In this document: positions 42,671 through 52,612 of the stretch, in pieces
How the letters are laid out: the number at the start of each line of letters is the position of its first letter
Numbering within the stretch: the first letter of the stretch is position 1
Origin: Qipengyuania profundimaris
GTDB taxonomy: Bacteria; Pseudomonadota; Alphaproteobacteria; Sphingomonadales; Sphingomonadaceae
DNA length: 64,000 nt
Reading direction: 5' to 3'
Assembly: GCF_030717945.1 (NCBI RefSeq)
Contig: NZ_JAVAIM010000001.1
Span: 2,417,131 to 2,481,130, forward strand
Position numbers and translations under genes: made by a program
The notes under the pieces: generated by a model
The model's database searches: none
Told to the model about the DNA's origin: nothing
The model's input: the letters and a program-made list of their open reading frames with translations, nothing else

Positions 42671-45487
42671 ATGGCATTTCGCAAGTCTCTTGCCGGGGGC
42701 ATCAGTACCGGCGCCATTTCGATCGCGCTCGCCGCGCTTGCGTCGCCCGCCATCGCGCAGGAAGCGACGATCGAGCCGGGCCAGGAATCGCAGCCCGAAG
42801 ACGATGCAGTCGCTGCCGATAACGTCATTGTCGTCGAGGGCTATCGCCAGTCGCTGGAAACCGCGGTCGGCCTGAAGCGCAATACTCCGGTCATCGCGGA
42901 AGCGTTCAGCTCGGAAGATATCGGCAAGCTTCCCGACGTCTCGATCGCGGAAACGCTGGGCCGCCTGCCCGGCCTCGCCGTCCAGCGTGTCGACGGTCGT
43001 GCCCAGAGCCTTTCGGTTCGCGGCCTGGGTCCCGACTATTCGAATTCGCTGCTCAACGGTCGCCAGCTGGTATCTTCGGGCGACAACCGCGCCGTGGAAT
43101 ACGACCAGTATCCGGCCGAGCTGATCGACCAGGGCGTCATCTACAAGGTGCCCTATGCCGGCCTCATCGGACAGGGTCTTGCCGGTACGGTCGACCTGCG
43201 TACCATCCGCCCGCTGTCGAAGGGCGAGCGGATCATCTCGCTCTCGGGTCGCCTCGAATTCAACGAAGACGGCTCGCTCAATCCCGACATCGATGGCTGG
43301 GGCTATCGCGCCACCGGCACCTATGTCGACCAGTTCGCCGACGACACGCTGGGTGTGGCCGTGGGCGTCGCCTATCAGTCGAGCCCGAGCCAGGTCGAAC
43401 GCTTCAACGCCTGGGGCTACCCCGACGACTCCGGCCAGCGTGTGCTCGGCGGCATGAAGCCCTTCGCTCGTTCGGTCGATCTCGACCGTCTCGGCGTCTT
43501 CGGCACTGTCGAGTGGCAGCCGACACTCGAGTGGAGCGGCACGCTGGACGTCTTCTATGCCGATTATCGCGAGCGCATCCCGCAGCGCGGCATCGAGTTT
43601 CCGCTCAACCCCGGCTGGGGTTCGGGCGCGAATATCGACTCGACCAGTGGCGGCGACTTCCCGGACAGCGTGACCTTCTCCAACGTCCAGCCGGTGGTCC
43701 GCAACGACTATGACCGCAAGGATGTCGAGACGCTCGCCATCGGCTACAATGCGAAATACGAAAATGACGATGTCATCCTGATGGCCGATATCGCCTATTC
43801 GCGCGCCGACCGCCGCCTGCAGCAGATCGAGAGCTATTCGGGCCTCAACTTCGCTGCGCAGACGGGCCCCGGCTTCAATATGGGCGATGTCGTCACTTAT
43901 ACGCGCAATAGCGGGGGCTTCCCGTTCCAGTTCACCAACCGGATCGATTATTCCGATACCAGCCTGATCCAGCTGACCGACCCCCGCGGCTGGGGCGGCG
44001 GACGCGGCATCGTGCAGGCCGGCTTCATCAACAACACGGCGACGGACGACGAGCTGTGGACCATGCGCGGTGAAGTTGTCGGCAAGGTGGATGACGATAC
44101 GATCAAGAGCCTCGTGGCCGGATTTTCCTACGATCACCGCCAGAAATCGCGCGACATCACGCAGAACTTCCTGAGCCTTGGCGGCCCGAACGGCGCCTTC
44201 ATCGCGGATGGTGCCACCACGCGCGCGCCGATCCCCGAAAGCGCGCTGCTCGATCCGATTGCCAGCCTCGGCTTCCTCGGTTTCGGCCCGCAGGTCGCTT
44301 ACGATCCGTTCGCGCTGCTGAATGACGGCACTTACATCCTGACCAGCATCGAGAGCTCCGATCTGCCCTATCCGGGCGACTGGACGGTGACGGAGGATGT
44401 CTACACCGGCTATCTGCGGATGGACATCGACACCATGCTTGGATCGCTGCCGGTCACCGGTAATATGGGCGTGCAGGCGGTCTTTACGCAGCAAAGCTCT
44501 GCCGGCTTCGATTCCGATGGCGGTGTTGGCGCCAGCGCCATCCCGGTGTTCGAGACGGAAGACTATTCGCACATCCTCCCCAGCATGACGCTCAACTTCG
44601 AGATCGCGCCGGACATGAAACTGCGCTTCGGCGCGGCGCGGACCTTGTCGCGTGCCCGGATGGACTACCTCAGCGCGTCGTCCAACGCCGGCGTCAGCGA
44701 TGTCGTCGATATCGAGACTGGATCGATCTTCAGCGGCGGCGGCGGTAATCCGCGTCTGCGGCCCTATATCGCCAACGGCTTCGACCTGTCTTACGAATGG
44801 TATTTCGGCGGCGCGGGGTATTTCGCGATTGCCGGCTATTACAAATGGCTGGACGATTTCGTGAACCCGAACGCATCGGTGGTCCGCGATTTCAGCTACC
44901 TGCGTCCGATCCTGTCGCCGCAGCAGCGTGCCTTCGCCGATGCGACGACCTATCTCGGACTGGTGAGCGCGCCGGACAACCGGGCCGACGGCTACATTCG
45001 CGGGATCGAAGCGAGTCTCTCGCTGCCGTTCTCCACGTTCACGAGTGGCTTCGCTTCCGGCTTCGGTTTCCAGACCAGCGTTTCTTACACCGACAGCGAA
45101 CTGACCATCTATCCGCTGGAGGACGATCCGTTCGAGAGCGATGTCCCGGGTCTGTCGAAATGGGTCGTGAACTCGACGGTCTATTACGAGAATAGCGGCT
45201 TCGAAGCACGCCTCAGTCATCGCTACCGGACGGAGTTCCTCGCAGAATTCCCCGGCATTTCGGCCAGCCGGGCGCAGCGCCTGACATATCCGGAATCGAT
45301 CTTCGATGCTCAGATCGGCTATCGCTTCGAGGACGGTTCTTCGCTGGAGGGCCTGTCGGTCACGCTGCAGGCGCTGAACCTCACCAACGAGCCGTTCATC
45401 AACTACACCGACGGCGATCGTCAGTTCATCATCGATTACGAAGAATACGGTCGCACCTATCTGGTCGGGGCATCCTACCGCTTCTGA
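42671..45487 (+). CDS. TonB-dependent receptor for alpha-glucan oligosaccharides
   Basis: A 938-residue outer-membrane receptor. Signal peptide to about residue 30 (ALAALASPAIAQ), then a TonB box region NVIVVEGYRQSLE, a plug domain with IGKLPDVSIAETLGRLPGLAVQRVDGR and the conserved SVRGLGPDYSNSLLNGRQL. The barrel ends with YGRTYLVGASYRF, a proper C-terminal aromatic. The length and the plug type match the carbohydrate-uptake receptors of Caulobacter and Xanthomonas (MalA-like). GAGAGAAA precedes the ATG. Context with GH13, GH97, LacI and a maltose-type MFS carrier indicates maltodextrins as substrate; this is inference. A strong stem-loop follows the stop. Confidence 0.94.
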   Translation: MAFRKSLAGGISTGAISIALAALASPAIAQEATIEPGQESQPEDDAVAADNVIVVEGYRQSLETAVGLKRNTPVIAEAFSSEDIGKLPDVSIAETLGRLPGLAVQRVDGRAQSLSVRGLGPDYSNSLLNGRQLVSSGDNRAVEYDQYPAELIDQGVIYKVPYAGLIGQGLAGTVDLRTIRPLSKGERIISLSGRLEFNEDGSLNPDIDGWGYRATGTYVDQFADDTLGVAVGVAYQSSPSQVERFNAWGYPDDSGQRVLGGMKPFARSVDLDRLGVFGTVEWQPTLEWSGTLDVFYADYRERIPQRGIEFPLNPGWGSGANIDSTSGGDFPDSVTFSNVQPVVRNDYDRKDVETLAIGYNAKYENDDVILMADIAYSRADRRLQQIESYSGLNFAAQTGPGFNMGDVVTYTRNSGGFPFQFTNRIDYSDTSLIQLTDPRGWGGGRGIVQAGFINNTATDDELWTMRGEVVGKVDDDTIKSLVAGFSYDHRQKSRDITQNFLSLGGPNGAFIADGATTRAPIPESALLDPIASLGFLGFGPQVAYDPFALLNDGTYILTSIESSDLPYPGDWTVTEDVYTGYLRMDIDTMLGSLPVTGNMGVQAVFTQQSSAGFDSDGGVGASAIPVFETEDYSHILPSMTLNFEIAPDMKLRFGAARTLSRARMDYLSASSNAGVSDVVDIETGSIFSGGGGNPRLRPYIANGFDLSYEWYFGGAGYFAIAGYYKWLDDFVNPNASVVRDFSYLRPILSPQQRAFADATTYLGLVSAPDNRADGYIRGIEASLSLPFSTFTSGFASGFGFQTSVSYTDSELTIYPLEDDPFESDVPGLSKWVVNSTVYYENSGFEARLSHRYRTEFLAEFPGISASRAQRLTYPESIFDAQIGYRFEDGSSLEGLSVTLQALNLTNEPFINYTDGDRQFIIDYEEYGRTYLVGASYRF

Positions 45488-45498
45488 CCAGCTGACTT

Positions 45499-45531
45499 GC
45501 GGGGCGGCCACCTTCCTCCCGGCCGCCCCGC
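45499..45531 (+). other. Strong stem-loop after the TonB receptor gene
   Basis: An 11-bp perfect stem (GCGGGGCGGCC/GGCCGCCCCGC) with an 11-base loop starts 12 bases after the stop codon. There is no T-tract, so it may be an attenuator or an RNA-stabilising stem that keeps receptor mRNA more abundant than the downstream hydrolase mRNA. Confidence 0.6.
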
Positions 45532-45604
45532 CCCCAATTGCCTGCCGCGTCATCGCTGCTGCTATGGCCCGGCAAAAGCATCACCCTAGGGGATCGAGTC
45601 TTCC

Positions 45605-47137
45605 ATGCCTGTCGCTACGTCTAATACACGCGCCATCAAGCGCTTCGTCATCGCCGGCGGCGGGACTGCCGGATGGATGACGGCTGCCGCGCTTGCGCGC
45701 TTCGGACCGCCGGGCACATCGATCGCGCTGGTCGAAAGCGAAGCGATCGGTACCGTCGGCGTAGGCGAGGCGACCATCCCGCAGATCCATCTGTTCAACG
45801 GGGCGCTGGGTTTCGACGAGGCGGAGTTCGTCCGCGAAACGAAGGCCAGCTTCAAGCTCGGCATCGAATTCGACGGCTGGCACCATGAGGGCGAGAGCTA
45901 CATGCACGCCTTCGGCGCGGTGGGTCGCGGCGTCGGCCTGCTGCCGTTCCAGCATTACTGGCTGCGCGCGAAACAGCTCGGCTTCGCCAAGCCGCTGATG
46001 CGCTATTCCATGAATGAGCTGGCAGCGCGAACGATGCGCATGCAGCGCGGGCGACGGGCGCAGGGCGCACCGGAAATGCCCTATGCGTACCACTTCGACG
46101 CCGGGCTCTATGCCGCCTACCTGCGCCGCTTTGCCGAAGCGCGCGGCGTGGTGCGGCACGAGGGACTGATCGAGCGCGTGACGCAGGATGGCGAAAGCGG
46201 TGCGATCACGGCGCTCGCCCTAGACGGCTATCGACTCGTCGAGGGCGACTTCTTCATCGACTGCACCGGCTTTCGCGGCCTCCTGATCGAGCAGGCGCTC
46301 GACACAGGTTACGAGGAATGGACGCAGTGGCTGCGCTGCGATCGGGCGATGGCTGTGCCTTGTGCCAATGGCGGGGACTTCACGCCCTATACCAAGGCCA
46401 TTGCGCGCAAGGCCGGCTGGCAATGGCGCATCCCGCTACAACATCGCATCGGCAACGGCCTCGTCTATTCGACCGCGCGTATGAACGACGACGAAGCAGC
46501 CGACACGCTGCTTGCCAATCTCGACGGCGAACCGTTCGCCGAACCGCGTACCATCCCATTTACCACCGGGATCCGGCGCAAGATGTGGCACAAGAACTGC
46601 CTCGCCGTGGGTCTCTCGGCAGGCTTTCTCGAGCCGATGGAATCGACCTCGATCCACCTCATCCAGTCGACCATCAGCCGCTTCCTCAGCGTGCTTCCCG
46701 GCGCCGAGCCCGATCCCGCAATCGTCGAATGGTTCAACGCCCAGTGCGAGTTCGAGTGGACCCGCATCCGCGATTTCCTGATCCTCCACTACACCGCAAA
46801 TGCGCGCGTGGGGGAGCCGTTCTGGGACGAGGTTCGCACGATGGAACTGCCCGATACGCTCCGCGCAAAGCTCGACCAGTGGCGCGCCACTGGCCTTATC
46901 CATCGCGAGCACGAGGAGCTGTTCACCGATGTCGGCTGGTTCCAGGTGCTGGTTGGCCAAGGCGTCGAGGCGCGGGGCTATAATCCGTTGGCCGACTCCC
47001 TACCGGAAACCGACCTTCGCGCCCTGCTCGACGGCACGGAAGCAGCGTTGGTCGAGGAAGTTCGACAGATGCCGCGCCATCTCGATTTCCTGCAGTCCAT
47101 GATGACCTCCGCACCGACACCGGGAGTGCCCGCATGA
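45605..47137 (+). CDS. Tryptophan-halogenase-family flavoprotein (first copy)
   Basis: A 510-residue PF04820 protein. The FAD fold is FVIAGGGTAGWMTAAAL, followed by VGVGEATIPQI. Key residues of flavin-dependent halogenases are visible: Lys84 (ASFKLGIEFDGW, equivalent to PrnA Lys79), the W-x-W-x-I-P motif as WQWRIP (272-277) and Glu346 (EPMESTSIHL). So it keeps the halogenase signature even though its setting is carbohydrate uptake. Such proteins are common beside TonB receptors; their substrates are not established. It starts the five-gene coupled block with the next gene overlapping its stop (ATGA). It shares the fold with the second copy at the end of the block. Confidence 0.92.
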   Translation: MPVATSNTRAIKRFVIAGGGTAGWMTAAALARFGPPGTSIALVESEAIGTVGVGEATIPQIHLFNGALGFDEAEFVRETKASFKLGIEFDGWHHEGESYMHAFGAVGRGVGLLPFQHYWLRAKQLGFAKPLMRYSMNELAARTMRMQRGRRAQGAPEMPYAYHFDAGLYAAYLRRFAEARGVVRHEGLIERVTQDGESGAITALALDGYRLVEGDFFIDCTGFRGLLIEQALDTGYEEWTQWLRCDRAMAVPCANGGDFTPYTKAIARKAGWQWRIPLQHRIGNGLVYSTARMNDDEAADTLLANLDGEPFAEPRTIPFTTGIRRKMWHKNCLAVGLSAGFLEPMESTSIHLIQSTISRFLSVLPGAEPDPAIVEWFNAQCEFEWTRIRDFLILHYTANARVGEPFWDEVRTMELPDTLRAKLDQWRATGLIHREHEELFTDVGWFQVLVGQGVEARGYNPLADSLPETDLRALLDGTEAALVEEVRQMPRHLDFLQSMMTSAPTPGVPA

Positions 47138-48963
47138 TCCGCCTTGCCCTGCCCCTACTCGCTCTCGGCATGAGCGCCTGCGTCCATGCGCAAACGCCGA
47201 CACCCGCAGACACGGGAGATTTCCGCGAGCGCGAACCCTCCGAGGAAATCGTCTATTTCGTCCTCCCCGACCGGTTCGAGAATGGCGATCCGTCGAACGA
47301 CACCGGCGATTTCACCGGAGGCAGGCTCGAAACCGGGTTCGACCCGACATCCAAGGGTTTTTTCCACGGCGGCGATCTCAAGGGCCTGACCCAGCGCCTC
47401 GACTATCTCGAGAAGCTCGGCGTCACGGCGATCTGGTTCGCACCGATCTTCCAGAACAAGCCCGTCCAGGGCCCGCCGGGCGAGGAAAGCGCGGGCTATC
47501 ACGGCTATTGGGTCACGGACTTCACGCGCCCCGATGGCCATTTCGGCACGCGCGAGGAGTTCAAGGCCTTCGTGGACGCAGCCCATGCACGCGGGATGAA
47601 GGTCTATATGGACATCATCACCAACCACACCGCCGACGTCATCACCTATGTCGACGGCCCTGCGACCAATTTCGAATATCGCAGCAAGGGCGACTATCCC
47701 TACTCGACCGTCGGCGACTTGTCGGGCGCACGGATCAACCCGGGCTTCACGGGCGATGAGGACAGCAGCGAGACGAACTTCGCCAAGCTGGTGAACCCAA
47801 ACTTCGCCTATAAGCCGTTAGTCCCCGACGCCGAGAAGGACGTGAAAGTCCCCGCCTGGCTGAACGATCCGATCTATTACCACAATCGCGGCAACAGCAG
47901 CTTCACCGGCGAGGACAGCCGCTTCGGCGATTTTGCCGGGCTGGACGATCTGTTCACCGAACACCCCCGCGTGCGTCAGGGAATGATCGATATCTTCTCC
48001 GGCTGGGTGCGCGATTTCGGCGTCGACGGGTTTCGCATCGATACCGCCCGTCACGTCGATCCCGGTTTCTGGCAGGTCTTCGTCCCTGCGCTAGAGAAAG
48101 TCGCGGAGGAAGAAGGCATCCCGAACTTCCATATGTTCGGGGAGGTCTACAAGGACATTCCCCAAAACGGCTACATCGCCGAATACACCCGGCGCGACAA
48201 ACTGCCCGCCGTGCTCGATTTCGCCTTCCAAGCTGCCATGCGCGAGCTGCTCGGGCGCGACCGGGGCACGGTGGTACTCGCTCACATGTTCGATGGCGAT
48301 GTGCTCTATGAAGGCGGCGAGGAAACCGCGCTCGGCCTGCCGACCTTCCTCGGCAATCACGACATGGGGCGGTTCTCGACGCTGATCAAATGGGACAAGC
48401 CCGAAATCTCACAGGACGAACTTCTGGCTCGCGTCATGCTGGGCCATGCAATGATGCTGAGCCTGCGCGGCAGCCCCGTGATCTATTACGGCGACGAACA
48501 GGGTTTCGTCGGTGACGGCAACGACCAGCTGGCGCGCGAGGACATGTTCCCCTCTCAGACAGCGGTCTACAACGACAACGACCTGATCGGCACCGACGCG
48601 ACGACGGCGACGAGCAATTTCGACGAGAGCCACCCGCTATTCCGCCTCATCGCCGAATTTTCCGCGATCCGTAAAGCACACCCTGCCCTCACCCGCGGCA
48701 AACAGCTTGTGCGGCATTACGAGCAGGAGGCGGGCATCTTCGCCGTCAGCCGCTTCGATCCAGATGACGGCACCGAATATCTGGCGGTGTTCAACACCAC
48801 CGGGGCTGAACGGAGCGCAAATGTCGTGCTCGGCTACGGAGCCCGCGAGTTGGCGACGCTTGCCGGAAGCTGCCCCGCTGCCGTGACCGTCCCCGGAAGC
48901 GCAGCCTTCACCCTGCCCGCCTTCGGCTGGGCTCTGTGCCGTGTGTCGGGAAGCGCCGAGTGA
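47134..48963 (+). CDS. GH13 alpha-amylase/cyclomaltodextrinase-like lipoprotein
   Basis: A 609-residue glycoside hydrolase family 13 enzyme. The N-terminus LLALGMSACVHAQ is a signal peptide with a lipobox-like LGMSAC, so it is probably a lipoprotein. Catalytic residues: nucleophile Asp303 (DGFRIDTARHVD), acid/base Glu337 (HMFGEVYKD) and Asp410 (FLGNHDMGRF). YFVLPDRFENGDPSND at the start and MKVYMDIITNHTAD are typical of the maltogenic-amylase/pullulanase-like branch. It likely trims incoming maltodextrins at the outer membrane or in the periplasm. Both ends overlap neighbours by four bases (ATGA upstream, GTGA downstream). Confidence 0.93.
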   Translation: MIRLALPLLALGMSACVHAQTPTPADTGDFREREPSEEIVYFVLPDRFENGDPSNDTGDFTGGRLETGFDPTSKGFFHGGDLKGLTQRLDYLEKLGVTAIWFAPIFQNKPVQGPPGEESAGYHGYWVTDFTRPDGHFGTREEFKAFVDAAHARGMKVYMDIITNHTADVITYVDGPATNFEYRSKGDYPYSTVGDLSGARINPGFTGDEDSSETNFAKLVNPNFAYKPLVPDAEKDVKVPAWLNDPIYYHNRGNSSFTGEDSRFGDFAGLDDLFTEHPRVRQGMIDIFSGWVRDFGVDGFRIDTARHVDPGFWQVFVPALEKVAEEEGIPNFHMFGEVYKDIPQNGYIAEYTRRDKLPAVLDFAFQAAMRELLGRDRGTVVLAHMFDGDVLYEGGEETALGLPTFLGNHDMGRFSTLIKWDKPEISQDELLARVMLGHAMMLSLRGSPVIYYGDEQGFVGDGNDQLAREDMFPSQTAVYNDNDLIGTDATTATSNFDESHPLFRLIAEFSAIRKAHPALTRGKQLVRHYEQEAGIFAVSRFDPDDGTEYLAVFNTTGAERSANVVLGYGARELATLAGSCPAAVTVPGSAAFTLPAFGWALCRVSGSAE

Positions 48964-50585
48964 ACCGCCACGATCCCTCGATGCAGGCCGATGCCGCCAG
49001 CGAAGCGATGCCATGGTGGAAAGGCGCGGCGATCTACCAGATCTATCCGCGCAGCTTCCAGGATTCGAACGGCGACGGAATCGGCGATTTGCCGGGAATA
49101 ACCCGGCGGCTTCCCTATGTGGCCTCGCTCGGCGTGGATGCGATCTGGATTTCGCCGTTCTTCGTCTCGCCGATGAGAGATTTCGGTTACGACGTCGCCG
49201 ATTATTGCGATGTCGATCCGATCTTCGGCACGCTCACCGATTTCGATGCGCTGGTCACCCGCGCTCACGAACTCGGCCTCAAGGTCCTCATCGATCAGGT
49301 TTATTCGCACACTTCGGACGAACATCCGTGGTTTGCGCAAAGTCGCTCGGACAGAACCAATCCGAAGAACGATTGGTATGTCTGGGCCGACGCAAAGCCC
49401 GACGGGTCGCCTCCGTCGAACTGGCAATCCGTGTTCGGGGGTCCCGCGTGGACGTGGGACGCTCGGCGCGGCCAATATTATCTGCACAACTTCCTGAGCA
49501 GCCAGCCTCAGCTGAACCTGCACAATCCGGAAACGCAGCTGGCAATCCTCGACGTCATGCGCTTCTGGCTTGACCGCGGCGTGGACGGGTTCCGTATCGA
49601 TGCGCTCAACTTCGCGATGCACGACCCGCAATTGCGCGACAATCCGCCCGCACCTGCCACCGACAAACCGCGCACGCGCCCGTTCGACTTCCAGCTCAAG
49701 ACCTACAACCAGAGCCACGCGGATATACCCGCCTTCATCGAACGCATTCGCGCGTTGACCGACAGCTACGACGGCATCTTCACCGTCGCCGAAGTCGGCG
49801 GAGACGAGGCGGAGCGCGAGATGAAGGCCTTCACCCAAGGCGAGACGCACCTCAACTCCGCCTATGGCTTCAACTTCCTCTACGCCGAGAAGCTAACACC
49901 GGGCGCGATCTGCGCCGCGCTGGCGCAATGGCCGGACGAAGAGGGGATAGGCTGGCCGAGCTGGGCCTTCGAGAACCACGATGCGCCGCGCGCGATCAGC
50001 CGCTGGTGGAGCGAGACCAACCGCGATGCTGCAGCGCGAATGAAGGCGCTGCTGCTCGCTTCGCTGCGCGGTAACATCATTCTATATTACGGCGAGGAGC
50101 TCGGCCTTTCGCAGGTCGATATCCCCTTCGAGCAGTTGCACGATCCTGAGGCGATCGCCAATTGGCCGCTGACGCTGAGCCGCGACGGCGCGCGGACCCC
50201 GATGCCTTGGAGCACTAGCGAAGCGAATTCGGGCTTCTCAGATGGCGAGCCTTGGCTGCCTGTTGGCGAGGACAACGCCGCGAAATCGGTGGCCGTTCAG
50301 GACGAAGACGAAAGTTCCTTGCTCAACCATACCCGCGCCATGCTCGCGCTGCGCAACGCCAATCCGGCGCTGCATCACGGGTCGGTCGAGCGGTGCGAAA
50401 CGCAGGGTGACATCTTCGTGATCGAGCGGTTCGCCGATGGGCAGCACATCCGCTGCCTGTTCAATCTCGGGAGCAAACCGGTCTCCGTGCCGCAGGACCT
50501 CGCGCGGGGCAGCGTCCTCGCTGCAGTCAACTCCGCCACCCCCGACGAACTCCCGCCGTATGGCGCAATGGTGATCGAGCTATGA
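48960..50585 (+). CDS. GH13 alpha-glucosidase (oligo-1,6/alpha-1,4-glucosidase type), cytoplasmic
   Basis: A GH13 enzyme of 541 residues without a signal peptide. IYQIYPRSFQDSNGDGIGDLPGI is the classical exo-alpha-glucosidase N-terminus. The nucleophile Asp is in VDGFRIDALNFAMHD (about 214), the acid/base Glu in FTVAEVGGDEAE (about 278) and the third acid in FENHDAPRA (about 341). It would hydrolyse maltooligosaccharides to glucose after import by the MFS carrier. The GTG within GTGA at the preceding stop is taken as start; an ATG seven codons later is possible. The GH97 gene overlaps its stop (ATGA). Confidence 0.93.
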   Translation: MNRHDPSMQADAASEAMPWWKGAAIYQIYPRSFQDSNGDGIGDLPGITRRLPYVASLGVDAIWISPFFVSPMRDFGYDVADYCDVDPIFGTLTDFDALVTRAHELGLKVLIDQVYSHTSDEHPWFAQSRSDRTNPKNDWYVWADAKPDGSPPSNWQSVFGGPAWTWDARRGQYYLHNFLSSQPQLNLHNPETQLAILDVMRFWLDRGVDGFRIDALNFAMHDPQLRDNPPAPATDKPRTRPFDFQLKTYNQSHADIPAFIERIRALTDSYDGIFTVAEVGGDEAEREMKAFTQGETHLNSAYGFNFLYAEKLTPGAICAALAQWPDEEGIGWPSWAFENHDAPRAISRWWSETNRDAAARMKALLLASLRGNIILYYGEELGLSQVDIPFEQLHDPEAIANWPLTLSRDGARTPMPWSTSEANSGFSDGEPWLPVGEDNAAKSVAVQDEDESSLLNHTRAMLALRNANPALHHGSVERCETQGDIFVIERFADGQHIRCLFNLGSKPVSVPQDLARGSVLAAVNSATPDELPPYGAMVIEL

Positions 50586-52612
50586 AACCCTTCGCAATCC
50601 TCTCCGGCCTCACCCTGCTGTTAGCCGCGCCCGCCGCATTGGCCGAAGAAGTGGTCACCTCCCCCGATGGAACCATCAGCGTCACCGTGGACGTGAATGG
50701 CGAAGGGCGGCCGTTCTATCGCGTCGCCAAGAGCGGCGAACCGGTGCTGACCGACAGCCGCCTGGGCTTCTTGCTGGCCGATCAGGACAAGCTGGAGCGC
50801 CGCCTTGCCGTGGTCGGTGCCGCTCGCGCCAGTTACGACGAGACTTGGGAGCAACCGTGGGGCGAGCAGCGCTTCGTACGCGACCATCACAACGAGCTTA
50901 CCGTGCGCTTCGAGGAGGAGAGCGACGAGAAGCGTAAGTTCGGCGTCGTCTTCCGCATCTTCGACGATGCAGTGGCCTTCCGTTACCTGTTCGACGACAC
51001 GAGCGTCGGCGAGACCTTGCACATCGCGGAGGAGCTGACCGAGTTCAACATCGCGCAGGACGGGACCGCTTGGTGGATCCCCGGCGGAGAGTGGAACCGC
51101 TACGAATATCTCTACGAAAAGACGCCGATTTCCGCCGTGTCGGTCGCGCATACGCCGCTCACGTTCCGCATGGAGAGCGGCACGCATGTCGCGCTGCACG
51201 AGGCGGCGCTGGTCGACTTTGCCGGCATGTGGGTGAAGCGCACCACCGGCACGAACTTCCGCGCGACGCTCGCCCCGACAGGCAGCACGCCCGCGCGCGC
51301 GGTGCGCAATGTGCCTTTTGCGACGCCCTGGCGCACGATCCGCATTTCGGACGATGCCGCGGGACTCGCCGAAAGCTTGGTCGAGCTCAACCTCAACGAG
51401 CCCAACAAGCTGGGCGACGTCAACTGGTTCACGCCGCACAAATATGTCGGCGTCTGGTGGTCGCTCCATCTCGACGAGGAAACCTGGGGCTCCGGCCCGA
51501 AACACGGCGCGAAGACCGCGAACGTCAAACGCTATATCGATTTTGCGGCCGAGCATGGTTTCGAAGGCGTCCTGGTCGAGGGCTGGAACATCGGCTGGGA
51601 CGGCAACTGGTTCTTCAACGGGGCCGATTTCAGCTTCACCGAAGCCTATCCCGACTATGACTTTGAAGAGCTGGCCCGCTACGCCGCGGAAAAGGGCGTG
51701 CCGATCGTCGGCCACCATGAGACCAGCGGCGATGTTGGCAATTACGAAAGCCAGCTTTCTGCCGGACTCGACCTGATGGCAGCGCGCGGGGTGAAGACGA
51801 TCAAGAGCGGTTATGTCACCGATGCTTGCAATCTGCGCTACGTCCATCCCGATGGCCGCGAGACGCGCGAATGCACCGAAAGCCAGGTGATGCAGCGCCA
51901 CCACCTCAAGGTCGTGACCGAGGCGGCCAAGCGGAAGATCGCGATGAACCCGCACGAGCCGGTCAAGGATACCGGCCTGCGACGCACCTATCCGAACTGG
52001 GTCAGCCGCGAAGGCGCGCGGGGCATGGAATTCGCCGCCTGGGGCGTTCCGACCAACGGACCGAGCCATGTGCCGACGCTGGTGTTCACGCGTATGCTGT
52101 CCGGCCCGATGGATTACACGCCTGGCGTCCTCAGCCTGCAGGGACGCGGCCAGCCGCTCGAAATGACGATGGCACGGGCGTTGGCCGAATATGTACTGAT
52201 CTATTCGCCGATCCAGATGGTCGCCGACCTGCCCGAACACTATGCCGAGCATCCCGAGCCCTTCCAGTTCATCAAGGACGTTCCCGCCGACTGGTCGGAA
52301 AGCCGTATTCTCGACGCCGCCGTGGGTGAATATGTCGTCACCGCGCGCAAGGACCGGAACAGCGATGAATGGTTCGTGGGCGGCGGCGCGGACGAGCAGG
52401 GGCGTGACGCCCGGGTTTCGCTCGACTTCCTCGATCCCGGAAAGTCCTATCGCGCCGAAATCTACCGCGACGGCCCGACCTCTGACTATCGCGGCGATGC
52501 GCGGTTCGAGATCGTGATCGAAGACCGGACCGTCACATCCGCAGACGTGCTAGACTTGCGCATGGCGCCGGGTGGCGGCTTCGCGATCAGGCTGATACCC
52601 ACTGGCGGGTGA
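50582..52612 (+). CDS. Exported GH97 alpha-glucosidase (SusB-like)
   Basis: A 676-residue family GH97 glycosidase with a signal peptide ending APAALA. The N-terminal beta-sandwich runs to about residue 280, then the catalytic barrel: VGVWWSLHLDEETWG, LVEGWNIGWDGNW, VGHHETSGDV (Glu380), MNPHEPVKDTGLRRTYPN (Glu459) and VSREGARGMEF (Glu477/Glu483), then a C-terminal beta-domain. These glutamates match the inverting SusB-type group that cleaves alpha-glucosidic bonds, rather than the retaining branch with a nucleophile Asp. It probably releases glucose from maltodextrin in the periplasm. It overlaps genes on both sides by four bases. Confidence 0.94.
   Translation: MKPFAILSGLTLLLAAPAALAEEVVTSPDGTISVTVDVNGEGRPFYRVAKSGEPVLTDSRLGFLLADQDKLERRLAVVGAARASYDETWEQPWGEQRFVRDHHNELTVRFEEESDEKRKFGVVFRIFDDAVAFRYLFDDTSVGETLHIAEELTEFNIAQDGTAWWIPGGEWNRYEYLYEKTPISAVSVAHTPLTFRMESGTHVALHEAALVDFAGMWVKRTTGTNFRATLAPTGSTPARAVRNVPFATPWRTIRISDDAAGLAESLVELNLNEPNKLGDVNWFTPHKYVGVWWSLHLDEETWGSGPKHGAKTANVKRYIDFAAEHGFEGVLVEGWNIGWDGNWFFNGADFSFTEAYPDYDFEELARYAAEKGVPIVGHHETSGDVGNYESQLSAGLDLMAARGVKTIKSGYVTDACNLRYVHPDGRETRECTESQVMQRHHLKVVTEAAKRKIAMNPHEPVKDTGLRRTYPNWVSREGARGMEFAAWGVPTNGPSHVPTLVFTRMLSGPMDYTPGVLSLQGRGQPLEMTMARALAEYVLIYSPIQMVADLPEHYAEHPEPFQFIKDVPADWSESRILDAAVGEYVVTARKDRNSDEWFVGGGADEQGRDARVSLDFLDPGKSYRAEIYRDGPTSDYRGDARFEIVIEDRTVTSADVLDLRMAPGGGFAIRLIPTGG

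Noticed and set aside
42620..45553. A 977-codon open frame antisense to the TonB receptor
   Set aside because: It mirrors the receptor's codon pattern; GC-rich third positions suppress stops on the opposite strand. The receptor has signal peptide, TonB box and barrel end; the antisense product shows no recognisable domain.
50621..52252. A 543-codon frame antisense to the GH97 gene
   Set aside because: Same shadow effect; Arg/Val/Asp-rich low-information product without motifs, while the sense frame is a full GH97 enzyme.
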